Part shown: piece by piece, positions 1 through 14,919 of the stretch
How positions within the stretch are numbered: the stretch's first letter is position 1
How the letters are laid out: each line of letters starts with the position of its first letter
NCBI RefSeq assembly: GCF_002803155.1
Contig: NZ_NNBP01000018.1
Span: forward strand, 62,001 to 126,000
DNA from: Streptomyces sp. CB02959
GTDB lineage: Bacteria > Actinomycetota > Actinomycetes > Streptomycetales > Streptomycetaceae
Direction of reading: 5' to 3'
DNA length: 64,000 nt
Translations under genes and position numbers: made by a program
The notes under the pieces: generated by a model
Told to the model about the DNA's origin: nothing
Databases searched by the model: none
What the model saw: the letters and a program-made list of their open reading frames with translations, nothing else

Positions 1-23
1 GTGACCGCCCTGTCGCTGCCCTG

Positions 24-41
24 CCGGCCGGAACCGGCCGG
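24..41 (-). terminator. Possible terminator downstream of rpoC
   Basis: A perfect inverted repeat with arms of 8 bases (CCGGCCGG) and a 2-base centre lies just after the rpoC stop codon. In RNA the inner bases would open into a small loop. There is no T-run, which is usual for terminators in this GC class. The call rests on position and symmetry only. Confidence 0.4.
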
Positions 42-49
42 GGTCGGGC

Positions 50-3949
<3,900 letters not shown>

Positions 3950-4008
3950 TATGCGTCAATCCCTCTCAGGGTTGTAAGTCTTGGGGTCTGAAACGGGGGT
4001 CCTGGGGC

Positions 4009-4040
4009 CGGCCGGGGAACCATCACTGGCTCCCCGGCCG
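4009..4040 (-). terminator. Hairpin between rpoB and rpoC (attenuator or processing site)
   Basis: Ten perfectly paired bases (4009-4018 with 4031-4040) are extended by two more G-C pairs around a short loop. The hairpin stands in the 99-base gap between the rpoB stop and the rpoC start. rpoC needs transcripts from the rpoB promoter, so this is more likely a partial terminator, RNA processing site or stabilising structure than a full stop. No T-run follows. Confidence 0.55.
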
Positions 4041-4048
4041 AACTCCCG

Positions 4049-7534
<3,486 letters not shown>

Positions 7535-7697
7535 GAGGGGGTCCTTCCGAGGGCTCGGACTCACTACGCGCGTACCGGTCCCGAATCCAGCAAAGCGGTG
7601 GATAAGCCCAGGTCAGGGCGGGTCAATCAGCTTTGCTCGGGCTCGGGTATGCCCCTGGTGACGGGCAGGGAGCAGCTAACAGGCAGCGCAAAGGGTC

Positions 7698-7726
7698 AGT
7701 GTAGCCACATGGCCCACTGATGTCCA
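7698..7726 (-). promoter_or_regulatory. Sigma70-type (HrdB-like) promoter of rpoB
   Basis: On the minus strand a -35 box TGGACA (7721-7726) and a -10 box TACACT (7698-7703) are separated by exactly 17 bases. Each differs from consensus by one or two bases. Transcription would start near 7690 and leave a leader of about 155 bases before the TTG start of rpoB. It lies downstream of the rplL terminator, so it can drive rpoBC independently of rplJL. Confidence 0.65.
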
Positions 7727-8073
7727 GAGCGAGTTTCCGGAGACCGGTACCGCACCGTGTGCCGATCTTCTCCCTCCGGGAGGTGATGCCCTCCGCAACG
7801 GAGGAGCGCCTCGTTGTTCTTCTCTACGCCCAATGCCCTGCGCCTGCCGAAAGCCCTGCGCCAGTGGCGCACACCGATGCTTCCCTCTTCGTCGGCGATC
7901 CATGCCTCGAACCCTGGACCGCTTCTGCGTCGCGTCCCGAGAATTGCGCGCCGCGTCCGGTTCGTCAAGGCCCCCCGCCTCTGGGAGATCGTCACATGGA
8001 GGTGCGTCCGGACAACGAAGATCACCATACTCGCACTCCGGCGATGGGCAGTGCAGCCGGGGCGGGTACACGG
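7727..8073 (-). other. Gene-free stretch between rplL terminator and rpoB promoter
   Basis: About 350 bases without a recognisable gene. Open frames crossing it on both strands have compositions expected by chance at this GC content and match no protein I know. A short hairpin at 7790-7804 (CCTCCG caa CGGAGG) is the only structure noticed. The region is probably upstream regulatory or spacer DNA of rpoB. Confidence 0.5.
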
Positions 8074-8105
8074 AAGGGCGACCACCCGTATGGGTGATCG
8101 CCCTT
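8074..8105 (-). terminator. Terminator downstream of rplL
   Basis: Fourteen paired bases (8074-8087 with 8092-8105) around a four-base loop. In the minus-strand RNA the single imperfect position becomes a U-G wobble, whereas it is a mismatch in plus-strand RNA. The hairpin therefore favours termination of the rplJ-rplL transcript. It lies 59 bases beyond the rplL stop. Confidence 0.75.
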
Positions 8106-8163
8106 CGCGGTGTCCGCGTTACAGCCTCAGAGGCAGCGGACGGGAGTCAGAGACTCACCAAGG

Positions 8164-8550
8164 TCACTTGACCTCGACGGAGGCACCGGCGCCCTTGAGG
8201 GCCTCGGCGGCCTTCTCCGCGGCGTCCTTGGCGACCTTCTCCAGGACCGGCTTCGGGGTGCCGTCGACCAGGTCCTTGGCCTCCTTCAGGCCGAGGGAGG
8301 TCAGCTCGCGCACGACCTTGATGACCTGGATCTTCTTGTCGCCGGCACCGGTGAGGATGACGTCGAACTCGTCCTTCTCCTCCTCGACCTCGGCAGCGGC
8401 GCCACCAGCGGCACCGGCGACGACGACCGGCGCGGCAGCGGCGGCGGTGACGTCGAACTTCTCCTCGAAGGCCTTCACGAACTCGGAGAGCTCGATGAGG
8501 GTCATGCCTTCGAACTGCTCGAGCAGCTCGTCCTGGGTGAGCTTCGCCAT
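8164..8550 (-). CDS. rplL: 50S ribosomal protein L7/L12
   Basis: Stalk protein of the large ribosomal subunit that recruits and activates translation GTPases; present as multiple copies on L10. 128 residues, the normal size. The N-terminal dimerisation helices (about 1-32) are followed by a long Ala/Gly/Val-rich hinge (about 34-53) and the compact C-terminal factor-binding domain with the conserved DKKIQVIKVVRELTSLGLKEAK segment split over 72-93. The ATG start has GGAAGGA upstream. It lies 107 bases after rplJ and is followed by a strong terminator, so rplJ and rplL form one unit. Confidence 0.99.
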   Translation of the reverse strand: MAKLTQDELLEQFEGMTLIELSEFVKAFEEKFDVTAAAAAPVVVAGAAGGAAAEVEEEKDEFDVILTGAGDKKIQVIKVVRELTSLGLKEAKDLVDGTPKPVLEKVAKDAAEKAAEALKGAGASVEVK

Positions 8551-8657
8551 GATGGCGGTCCTTCCACTAAATCGGCTGGTGCCGGATGTACATTTCGGCG
8601 GGCGTGCGGCCCGCTGTAACCCGCGCCGGGACGGCGCGGATCATGACGCGAGCCGAG

Positions 8658-9188
8658 TTACTCGGCACCGCCCTGCTCAGCCTGCTTGGCGCGCAGCGCG
8701 TCCACGGTGCGGACGAGCTTCGACGGCAGCGCCTGGAAGACGGAGGCAGCCTGGGACTGCTTCGCCTTGAAGGCACCGGCCAGCTTGCTGAGCAGAACCT
8801 CGCGGGACTCGAGGTCCGCAAGCTTCTTGATCTCGTCGGCGGAGAGCGCCTTGCCGTCAAGGACACCGCCCTTGATGACGAGGTTCTGGTTCTCCTTGGC
8901 GAAGTCACGAAGACCCTTCGCCGCCTCGACCGGGTCACCGGTCACGAAGACGACGGCCGTCGAGCCACTGAGGTGCTCGTCCAGCACAGTGATCCCGGCC
9001 TCCTGGGCCGCGATCTTGGTCAGCGTGTTCTTCACCACACGGTACTGAGCGTTGTCACCGAGCGAACGGCGCAGCTGCTTGAGCTGCGCAACGGTAAGTC
9101 CGGTGTACGCGGTCACAACAGCTGCGTTGGAGTTACGGAACTCGTCCGCAATCTCCTCGACGGCTGCGACCTTGTCGGGCCTCGCCAT
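8658..9188 (-). CDS. rplJ: 50S ribosomal protein L10
   Basis: Base of the ribosomal stalk; binds 23S rRNA and the L7/L12 dimers. 176 residues from the ATG at 9188, which has GGAAGGAGG about 10 bases upstream. The open frame continues far upstream, but the conserved start MARPDKVAAVEEI fixes this codon. The N-terminal rRNA-binding region is followed by the C-terminal helix that carries L12 (KLVRTVDALRAKQAEQ). In bacteria the L10-L12 complex represses its own mRNA leader. The leader here contains a terminator-like hairpin, consistent with such control. Confidence 0.98.
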   Translation of the reverse strand: MARPDKVAAVEEIADEFRNSNAAVVTAYTGLTVAQLKQLRRSLGDNAQYRVVKNTLTKIAAQEAGITVLDEHLSGSTAVVFVTGDPVEAAKGLRDFAKENQNLVIKGGVLDGKALSADEIKKLADLESREVLLSKLAGAFKAKQSQAASVFQALPSKLVRTVDALRAKQAEQGGAE

Positions 9189-9290
9189 GAGCCTCGGCCT
9201 CCTTCCGGGTGATGAGGACCGCGCAGAAGGGGCTGGGCAAAACAAACGCCCCGGCGCAGGGCACGGGGCGTTACTCGACCGAACAGAAAA
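9189..9290 (-). promoter_or_regulatory. rplJ leader with attenuator-like hairpin
   Basis: The minus-strand leader contains a 9-pair GC-rich stem (9245-9253 with 9264-9272, 10-base loop) followed directly by a T-rich stretch (TTGTTTTG in the transcript). This is the form of an intrinsic terminator but it sits 57 bases before the rplJ start. L10 leaders are known sites of autoregulation by the L10-L12 complex. I infer that this hairpin is the attenuator or part of the L10 site. Confidence 0.6.
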
Positions 9291-9446
9291 CTGCCCGGGA
9301 GTCTCTCCACATAACCTGCGCAGGCCGTCCGCAGCTAGCGGATCCTTCGGCCACCACACGTCCAGGACCGGACGCGCAGAGACAACCAGCGGTCTTTGGC
9401 TTCCGGGACACCGTACGGGAACGGGCTGGGCCAGAGCAAATCGGCT

Positions 9447-9484
9447 GAGCGGGGGCACCGGGAACGCGCCCCGGGCCCCCGCTC
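9447..9484 (-). terminator. Terminator downstream of the lipoprotein gene
   Basis: Ten perfect pairs, GAGCGGGGGC (9447-9456) with GCCCCCGCTC (9475-9484), and further G-C pairing inside the loop. It lies 27 bases after the stop codon of the lipoprotein gene and upstream of the rplJ leader, so it separates the two transcripts. Confidence 0.7.
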
Positions 9485-9510
9485 ACCAGTGGACCGCTAA
9501 CTCAGCGGAC

Positions 9511-10371
9511 TCACTTGTACTCGGTGGTGTCGCTCGCCGGCGGCGGCGTCACCGAGACCTTGGTGCCGTAGTCCGAGTAGTAGACCGTCGAGTCGTACGG
9601 CGACTTCTTGCTGTCCATCTGCTCGCGCTTCTTGACCAGCAGGTTGTCCGAGCTGACCCACAGGTCGATGGTCTCGGTCGTGGCGCCCGTGTTCTTCAGC
9701 TGCTGCTCCAGGGCCTTGAGGTCCGCCTCGCTGACGTTCTTCGTCTGCATGCGGGTCAGCTCGCTCACCGAGAGCGTGCCGTTGTAGTGGGTCGCCTGGA
9801 CGCCGCGGACGTCTTCCTTGCCGACTTCCTTGACCTTGCCCGAGGCGACCAGCAGGTCCACCGACCGGCCCGGGTTGTTGTTGTTCATCATGTCCTTCAT
9901 CAGGGCACCGGCCGGGCCCAGCTTCTTGGCCATGACGTCGTAGTCGTACTTGATCCAGTTCTTGCCGCCCAGGGGCATGCCCATGTTCATGTACATCGCG
10001 TCCGGCGTGTACAGCGCCTTCATGGGCTTGCCGGAGCCGCCCATCGGACCACCGGCCTGGGTGATGTCGACGGACATGTGCATGCCGGACGACCAGTCCA
10101 TCGCGCCCTTCATGGTCTGGGTCACCGCACCGTTCTTGGTGGTGCCCTCGACCTTGGCGGAGCTCTTGCCGTTCGTCTGCTGCGAGGCCGTCTTCAGCGA
10201 GGCCAGAGCGGCCTCCAGCGGAGACTTCGCCCCTGCCGCGTCGTTGCTGCCTCCGCCGGAGCTGCCACCGCCGGTGCCGTTGCTCTTGTCGCCACCGCTG
10301 TTACAGGCGGTCAGACCGGCCATCATGACAACTCCCGCCGCAACGGCGGCGGCGATACGCGTGGTACGCAC
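9511..10371 (-). CDS. Secreted lipoprotein, LppX/LprG-like (LolA fold suspected)
   Basis: 286 residues from the GTG at 10371, which has GGGGGAG upstream. Starting there gives a typical signal peptide: RTTR, a hydrophobic stretch, then the lipobox LTAC with the acylated cysteine at residue 23. A Gly/Ser/Asn linker follows, then a domain of about 230 residues with alternating strands typical of the LppX/LprG/LolA-like superfamily. The protein should be anchored on the outer face of the membrane. Its substrate cannot be told from sequence; relatives in mycobacteria carry lipids. It sits between rplA and rplJ but is bounded by strong hairpins on both sides, so it is probably its own unit. Confidence 0.75.
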   Translation of the reverse strand: MRTTRIAAAVAAGVVMMAGLTACNSGGDKSNGTGGGSSGGGSNDAAGAKSPLEAALASLKTASQQTNGKSSAKVEGTTKNGAVTQTMKGAMDWSSGMHMSVDITQAGGPMGGSGKPMKALYTPDAMYMNMGMPLGGKNWIKYDYDVMAKKLGPAGALMKDMMNNNNPGRSVDLLVASGKVKEVGKEDVRGVQATHYNGTLSVSELTRMQTKNVSEADLKALEQQLKNTGATTETIDLWVSSDNLLVKKREQMDSKKSPYDSTVYYSDYGTKVSVTPPPASDTTEYK

Positions 10372-10441
10372 TGAGGCTCCCCCTTTAGATCTCCATTTGG
10401 ACCTCGGAGGCGACTGTAGTGCAGCCCACTGACAGCACATG

Positions 10442-10481
10442 CGTCAGGCCCCGCCCTCCGTACGGAGGGCGGGGCCTGACG
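10442..10481 (-). terminator. Long perfect palindrome, terminator downstream of rplA
   Basis: A 40-base perfect palindrome (each half 20 bases, GC-rich) begins 38 bases after the rplA stop and ends 70 bases before the lipoprotein start. In RNA it can form about 18 pairs with a minimal loop. It works equally in both directions by symmetry. It most likely ends the rplK-rplA transcript. Confidence 0.8.
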
Positions 10482-10519
10482 GTAACGCGTCACGCGCTAC
10501 GAGGCATCGATCGGCGAGA

Positions 10520-11236
10520 TCAGACGGCCTCGTCCTCGACGAGGAGGTTGCGGGTGCGGTTGGAGTCCAGCGGGATGCTGGGGCCCATCGTGGTGGTGAT
10601 CGTCGCCTTCTTGATGTACCGGCCCTTGGCGGCGGACGGCTTCAGACGGGTGATCTCCTCCAGCGCCGCGGCGTAGTTCTCCACCAGCTTGGCGTCGTCG
10701 AAGGACACCTTGCCGATGATGAAGTGGAGGTTGGAGTGCTTGTCGACGCGGAACTCGATCTTGCCGCCCTTGATGTCCGTGACAGCCTTGGCGACATCCG
10801 GGGTGACGGTGCCGGTCTTCGGGTTCGGCATCAGACCACGCGGACCGAGCACGCGGCCGAGGCGGCCGACCTTGCCCATGAGGTCCGGGGTGGCGACGAC
10901 GGCGTCGAAGTCCAGACGGCCCTTGGAGACCTCGTCGATCAGTTCGTCCGAGCCGACGATGTCGGCGCCGGCGGCTTCCGCGGCCGCAGCACGGTCACCG
11001 GTCGCGAAGACCAGGACCCGGGCGGTCTTACCAGTGCCGTGCGGGAGGTTCACGGTGCCACGGACCATCTGGTCGGCCTTGCGCGGGTCGACACCCAGAC
11101 GCATGGCGACCTCGACGGTCGCGTCGAACTTGGCGGACGTGGTGTCCTTGGCGAGACGGACGGCCTCGAGCGGGGCGTACAGACGCTCCCGGTCGATCTT
11201 CGCGTCCGCGTTGCGAAGAGACTTGCTGCGCTTCAC
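10520..11236 (-). CDS. rplA: 50S ribosomal protein L1
   Basis: Component of the L1 stalk that moves the E-site tRNA; in many bacteria it also represses its own operon. 238 residues from a GTG start with AGGAG upstream. The conserved rRNA-binding motif LGPRGLMPNPKTGTV is at about residues 131-145. It follows rplK with an 82-base gap and is closed by the long palindrome, so rplK-rplA form a unit. Confidence 0.99.
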   Translation of the reverse strand: MKRSKSLRNADAKIDRERLYAPLEAVRLAKDTTSAKFDATVEVAMRLGVDPRKADQMVRGTVNLPHGTGKTARVLVFATGDRAAAAEAAGADIVGSDELIDEVSKGRLDFDAVVATPDLMGKVGRLGRVLGPRGLMPNPKTGTVTPDVAKAVTDIKGGKIEFRVDKHSNLHFIIGKVSFDDAKLVENYAAALEEITRLKPSAAKGRYIKKATITTTMGPSIPLDSNRTRNLLVEDEAV

Positions 11237-11318
11237 TTCTGCTCCTGATGCAGTGGGGTGGAGTCGTGGTACGGACCAGCGCCTGGTCCTTCCACGGAGG
11301 TGCCTAGGGGGCTGAGGT

Positions 11319-11753
11319 TCAGCCCTCGACCGTGATGCCCATGGAACGGGCGGTGCCGGCGATGATCTTCGACGCGGCGTCCAGGTCGTTGGCGTTCAGG
11401 TCGGGCATCTTGGTGGTGGCGATCTCGCGGACCTGCGCCTCGGTGATCTTGGCGACCTTGGTCTTGTGCGGCTCGCCGGAGCCCTTCTCCACGCCCGCAG
11501 CCTTCAGGATGAGCTTCGCGGCCGGCGGGGTCTTGGTGACGAAGGTGAAGGAACGGTCTTCGTAGACCGTGATCTCCACCGGCACGACCATGCCACGCTG
11601 CGACTCGGTCGCGGCGTTGTAGGCCTTGCAGAACTCCATGATGTTGACGCCGTGCTGACCCAGCGCGGGGCCGACCGGCGGAGCCGGGTTCGCGGCACCG
11701 GCCTGGATCTGGAGCTTGATAAGCCCCGTGACCTTCTTCTTCTTGGGAGGCAT
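11319..11753 (-). CDS. rplK: 50S ribosomal protein L11
   Basis: Binds the GTPase-associated region of 23S rRNA together with L10; needed for RelA activation and the site of thiopeptide action. 144 residues, normal length. The N-terminal [19 protein letters not shown] motif with its conserved prolines is intact, so no thiopeptide-resistance change is seen there. ATG start preceded by GGAGAG. It follows nusG after a strong terminator, so it probably has its own promoter in the 166-base gap. Confidence 0.99.
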
Positions 11754-11860
11754 GCTCTCTCCGGGTCCTAGTGAGAGGTGGTTCGCCTCGCAATCCGGTC
11801 ATCCGGATGGAGGCATACCGCACCACGATAACGGGTACTGTCGTGCGGCCAAAAACCGCG

Positions 11861-11893
11861 CAGGTCAGACCGGCTCTGCGCCGGTCTGACCTG
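11861..11893 (-). terminator. Intrinsic terminator downstream of nusG
   Basis: Fourteen perfect pairs (11861-11874 with 11880-11893) around a five-base loop. In the minus-strand transcript CGCGGTTTTT follows. It lies 26 bases after the nusG stop. The T-run makes it one of the best classical terminators in the window and directional for nusG. Confidence 0.85.
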
Positions 11894-11919
11894 GTCGGTG
11901 GCTGGAGGTCCGGAAGAAC

Positions 11920-12795
11920 CTAGTTCTTCTGGATCTGGTCGAAGCTCAGCTCGACCGGGGTCTCGCGACCGAAGATCTCCACCAGACCCTTGACCTTCTT
12001 CGAGTCGGCGTTGATCTCGTTGATCGTGGCCTGCAGCGTCGCGAACGGACCGTCGGTGACGGTGACGGAGTCGCCCACCTCGAAGTCCAGGACCTGGACC
12101 TCGACCTTGCGGGACGGCGCCGGCCTGCCCTCGGCCGCGGCGGCCTCCTTGGCCGCCTTCTCCTCCGCCTCCGGCGCGAGCATCTTGACGATCTCGTCCA
12201 GGGTCAGCGGGTACGGGTCGTAGGCGTTGCCGACGAAGCCGGTGACACCGGGGGTGTTGCGGACGACGCCCCAGGACTCGTTCGTCAGGTCCATGCGCAC
12301 CAGGACGTAGCCCGGGAGCTTGTTCTGGCGAACCGTACGGCGGTCACCGTTCTTGATCTGCACTACCTCTTCCTGCGGCACCTCGGCCTGGAAGATGTAG
12401 TCCTCGACGTTCAGCGAGACGGCGCGCTGCTCGAGGTTGGTCTTCACGCGGTTCTCGTAGCCCGCGTAGGTGTGGATGACGTACCACTCGCCGGGGAGCC
12501 CGCGCAGCTCGTCACGGAGGGCGGCCACCGGGTCGACCGGCTCCTGCTCCTCGGCATCCTCGGAGACCTCCTCGTCCTCGACGTGCACGGCGGCCGCCTC
12601 GGCGGGCTCGCCGGCGTCGGCGTCCTCGGCGTCCAGCTCGTCGACGTCGTCGGCGCCCGCGACGATCTCCGCGGCGGCCTCCTCGTCAGCGATGGCCGCA
12701 GCGTCCCCCTCGACCTCGGCCGAGACGGCCTCGTCAACCTCGGCCTCTGCAGCCGCGACGGGCTTGGCGGCGTCGTTCAGGTTCGGGTCAGACAC
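11920..12795 (-). CDS. nusG: Transcription termination/antitermination factor NusG
   Basis: Binds RNA polymerase and links it to Rho or the ribosome. 291 residues from the GTG at 12795, with AAGGAAG upstream. The first 90 residues or so form an acidic, Ala/Glu/Asp-rich extension typical of Streptomyces NusG. The NGN domain starts at about 100 (PGEWYVIHTYAGYENRVK), and the C-terminal KOW domain with VGDSVTVTDGPFA comes after a short charged linker. It follows secE with a 71-base gap and is closed by a T-run terminator. Confidence 0.98.
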   Translation of the reverse strand: MSDPNLNDAAKPVAAAEAEVDEAVSAEVEGDAAAIADEEAAAEIVAGADDVDELDAEDADAGEPAEAAAVHVEDEEVSEDAEEQEPVDPVAALRDELRGLPGEWYVIHTYAGYENRVKTNLEQRAVSLNVEDYIFQAEVPQEEVVQIKNGDRRTVRQNKLPGYVLVRMDLTNESWGVVRNTPGVTGFVGNAYDPYPLTLDEIVKMLAPEAEEKAAKEAAAAEGRPAPSRKVEVQVLDFEVGDSVTVTDGPFATLQATINEINADSKKVKGLVEIFGRETPVELSFDQIQKN

Positions 12796-12866
12796 GTGGC
12801 TGCTTCTTCCTTGCTTCAAGGGGTTGAACGTGCGAAGGGCCGCCCGCAGAGGCACCCTCCGCGGGA

Positions 12867-13163
12867 TCAGCCGAAGACGTACCCGACGACTCGGTTGATT
12901 CCCAAGTCAATCACGGTTACGAGACCGATGATGACGGCCACGAAGACGATCACCACGGTGGTGTACGACGACAGCTGGCCGCGCGACGGCCAGACGACCT
13001 TGCGGAGTTCCGCAATGACCTGACGGTAGAAGAGCGCGAGCCGCGCGAAGGGCCCCTTCTTGCCGCGCTTGCCGCCGCGGCGGGGCTTCTTCTGGGACTC
13101 CGTGGTGTCGTCCTCAGAACGACCACGCTCAGGCATGTCGATGGAGCCCAGGGCGTCCGTCAC
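12867..13163 (-). CDS. secE: Preprotein translocase subunit SecE
   Basis: Small essential subunit of the SecYEG channel. 98 residues, the short actinobacterial form with one C-terminal membrane helix (about 68-92, TVVIVFVAVIIGLVTVIDLG). The conserved amphipathic segment RQVIAELRKVVWPSR precedes it. The basic stretch KKPRRGGKRGKKG lies in the N-terminal tail. GTG start with GAGGACGA upstream. It is transcribed after tRNA-Trp and before nusG. Confidence 0.97.
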   Translation of the reverse strand: MTDALGSIDMPERGRSEDDTTESQKKPRRGGKRGKKGPFARLALFYRQVIAELRKVVWPSRGQLSSYTTVVIVFVAVIIGLVTVIDLGINRVVGYVFG

Positions 13164-13271
13164 TCGTCCTCACCTGAATCCGGGTCGTGGCCGTGCCGCG
13201 TCCGGCCCGGCCGCACGGCGGTGCATTTCGTACGTACGCGTGCACGCACTTGGTGATGAAAGTGCGTGTAG

Positions 13272-13344
13272 CAGGGCCGGAGGGACTTGAACCCCCAACC
13301 GCTGGTTTTGGAGACCAGTGCTCTACCAATTGAGCTACGACCCT
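13272..13344 (-). tRNA. tRNA-Trp (anticodon CCA)
   Basis: A 73-base cloverleaf on the minus strand. The acceptor stem AGGGTCG pairs with CGGCCCT, the anticodon loop CTCCAAA is flanked by a five-base stem, and the T-loop is GTTCAAGTC. CCA is not encoded. It stands just upstream of secE, the same position as trpT in many actinobacteria. Confidence 0.97.
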
Positions 13345-13532
13345 TTGTGGTTCCCCCAACCTACCGCATCCGGACGACTGCACTTTGTCGTGCAGCGTGC
13401 GCCACGGTGACCCGGTGGGAGCCAACGGTCAGCGAGTGTACGTGGTTCAGGGCCGGGCGTCGAACAGGAACCTCCCGTACCACCCCGCAAACCCGTGCAA
13501 CGGGGCCGACCGCGGTCTGCGACGATGCCCCT

Positions 13533-14768
13533 ATGAGCGCTGCCACTCCCTCTGCATCGTCCCCCGCCGACCGCCGGGTCTCCGTCCGCGTCGGTTCGAT
13601 CTCCGAGTCCGCCACCCTCGCCGTCGACGCCAAGGCCAAGGCCCTCAAGGCCGCCGGGCGCCCGGTGATCGGCTTCGGCGCCGGCGAGCCCGACTTCCCC
13701 ACGCCCGGCTACATCGTCGAGGCGGCGGTCGAGGCCTGCCGCAACCCGAAGTTCCACCGCTACACCCCCGCGGGCGGCCTCCCCGAGCTGAAGTCCGCGA
13801 TCGTCGCGAAGACGCTGCGCGACTCCGGCTACGAGATCGAGGCCGCGAACGTCCTGGTCACCAACGGTGGCAAGCAGGCCATCTACGAGGCCTTCGCGGC
13901 CATCCTGGACCCGGGTGACGAGGTCATCGTCCCGGCGCCGTACTGGACCACCTACCCCGAGTCGATCCGGCTCGCGGGCGGCGTGCCGGTCGACGTGGTC
14001 GCCGACGAGACCACCGGCTACCGGGTGACCGTGGAGCAGCTGGAGGCGGCCCGCACCGAGCACACCAAGGTGCTGCTGTTCGTCTCCCCGTCGAACCCGA
14101 CCGGTGCGGTCTACCCCCGCGAGCAGGTCGAGGCCATCGGCCGCTGGGCCGCCGAGCACGGCCTGTGGGTGCTGACCGACGAGATCTACGAGCACCTGGT
14201 CTACGGCGACGCGGAGTTCTCGTCGCTGCCGGTCGTGGTACCGGAGCTGCGCGACAAGTGCATCGTCGTCAACGGCGTGGCGAAGACGTACGCGATGACC
14301 GGCTGGCGGGTCGGCTGGGCGATCGGCCCCAAGGACGTCATCAAGGCGGCCACCAACCTCCAGTCGCACGCCACCTCCAACGTCTCCAACGTGGCGCAGG
14401 CCGCGGCCATCGCGGCGGTCAGCGGCGACCTGACGGCCGTCGAGGAGATGAAGGTGGCCTTCGACCGGCGCCGCAAGACCATCGTGCGGATGCTCAACGA
14501 GATCGACGGCGTGCTGTGCCCGGAGCCGGAGGGCGCGTTCTACGCGTACCCGTCGGTCAAGGGGCTGCTGGGCAAGGAGATCCGCGGCAAGCGCCCGCAG
14601 TCCAGCGTCGAGCTGGCCGAGCTGATCCTGGAGGAGGCAGAGGTCGCCGTCGTCCCGGGTGAGGCCTTCGGTACCCCCGGCTACCTGCGGCTTTCGTACG
14701 CGCTGGGCGACGAGGACCTGGTCGAGGGCGTCTCCCGGATCCAGAAGCTGCTGGCGGAGGCCAAGTAG
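13533..14768 (+). CDS. aspC: Pyridoxal-phosphate aspartate/aromatic aminotransferase (class I)
   Basis: Type I aminotransferase that exchanges amino groups between amino acids such as aspartate and 2-oxoacids. 411 residues. The PLP lysine is K251 in VAKTYAMTGWRVG. Other conserved parts are the ring-stacking YW in APYWTTYPES, SPSNPTGAVYP and the C-terminal arginine in GYLRLSYA. The frame is open for 82 codons upstream, but the ATG at 13533 gives the conserved beginning. No clear ribosome binding site is visible, so translation may start near the transcript end. Plus strand, unlike its neighbours on the left, and followed by a strong terminator. Confidence 0.93.
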   Translation: MSAATPSASSPADRRVSVRVGSISESATLAVDAKAKALKAAGRPVIGFGAGEPDFPTPGYIVEAAVEACRNPKFHRYTPAGGLPELKSAIVAKTLRDSGYEIEAANVLVTNGGKQAIYEAFAAILDPGDEVIVPAPYWTTYPESIRLAGGVPVDVVADETTGYRVTVEQLEAARTEHTKVLLFVSPSNPTGAVYPREQVEAIGRWAAEHGLWVLTDEIYEHLVYGDAEFSSLPVVVPELRDKCIVVNGVAKTYAMTGWRVGWAIGPKDVIKAATNLQSHATSNVSNVAQAAAIAAVSGDLTAVEEMKVAFDRRRKTIVRMLNEIDGVLCPEPEGAFYAYPSVKGLLGKEIRGKRPQSSVELAELILEEAEVAVVPGEAFGTPGYLRLSYALGDEDLVEGVSRIQKLLAEAK

Positions 14769-14814
14769 TCGGCGTGGCGGCGTAGGCGGCGCAGCCTGCG
14801 CAGGCGGCCATTCG

Positions 14815-14856
14815 GCGTGCGGGGTCGGACCGTTGTCCGGCCCCGCACGCTTTTTT
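14815..14856 (+). terminator. Intrinsic terminator downstream of the aminotransferase
   Basis: Sixteen pairs (14815-14830 with 14835-14850, one being U-G) close a CGTT tetraloop, and six T follow. It is a textbook factor-independent terminator for plus-strand transcription, 47 bases after the stop codon. Confidence 0.92.
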
Positions 14857-14919
14857 GGTGGCCCCTCCGTTCGGGGCGGGGCCTATGCCCGCGGCGGGCG
14901 GGTGCGGCAGTATCTGCGG

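Noticed and set aside
7535..7564. ATG at 7564 as the rpoB start
   Set aside because: The TTG at 7534 has AAGGAC at correct distance and gives the length and residue numbering known for Streptomyces RpoB. The ATG would place the ribosome binding site inside the gene.
7696..8085. A 129-codon minus-strand frame upstream of rpoB
   Set aside because: It runs through the rplL terminator and the rpoB promoter, and its translation is Arg-rich with no family resemblance.
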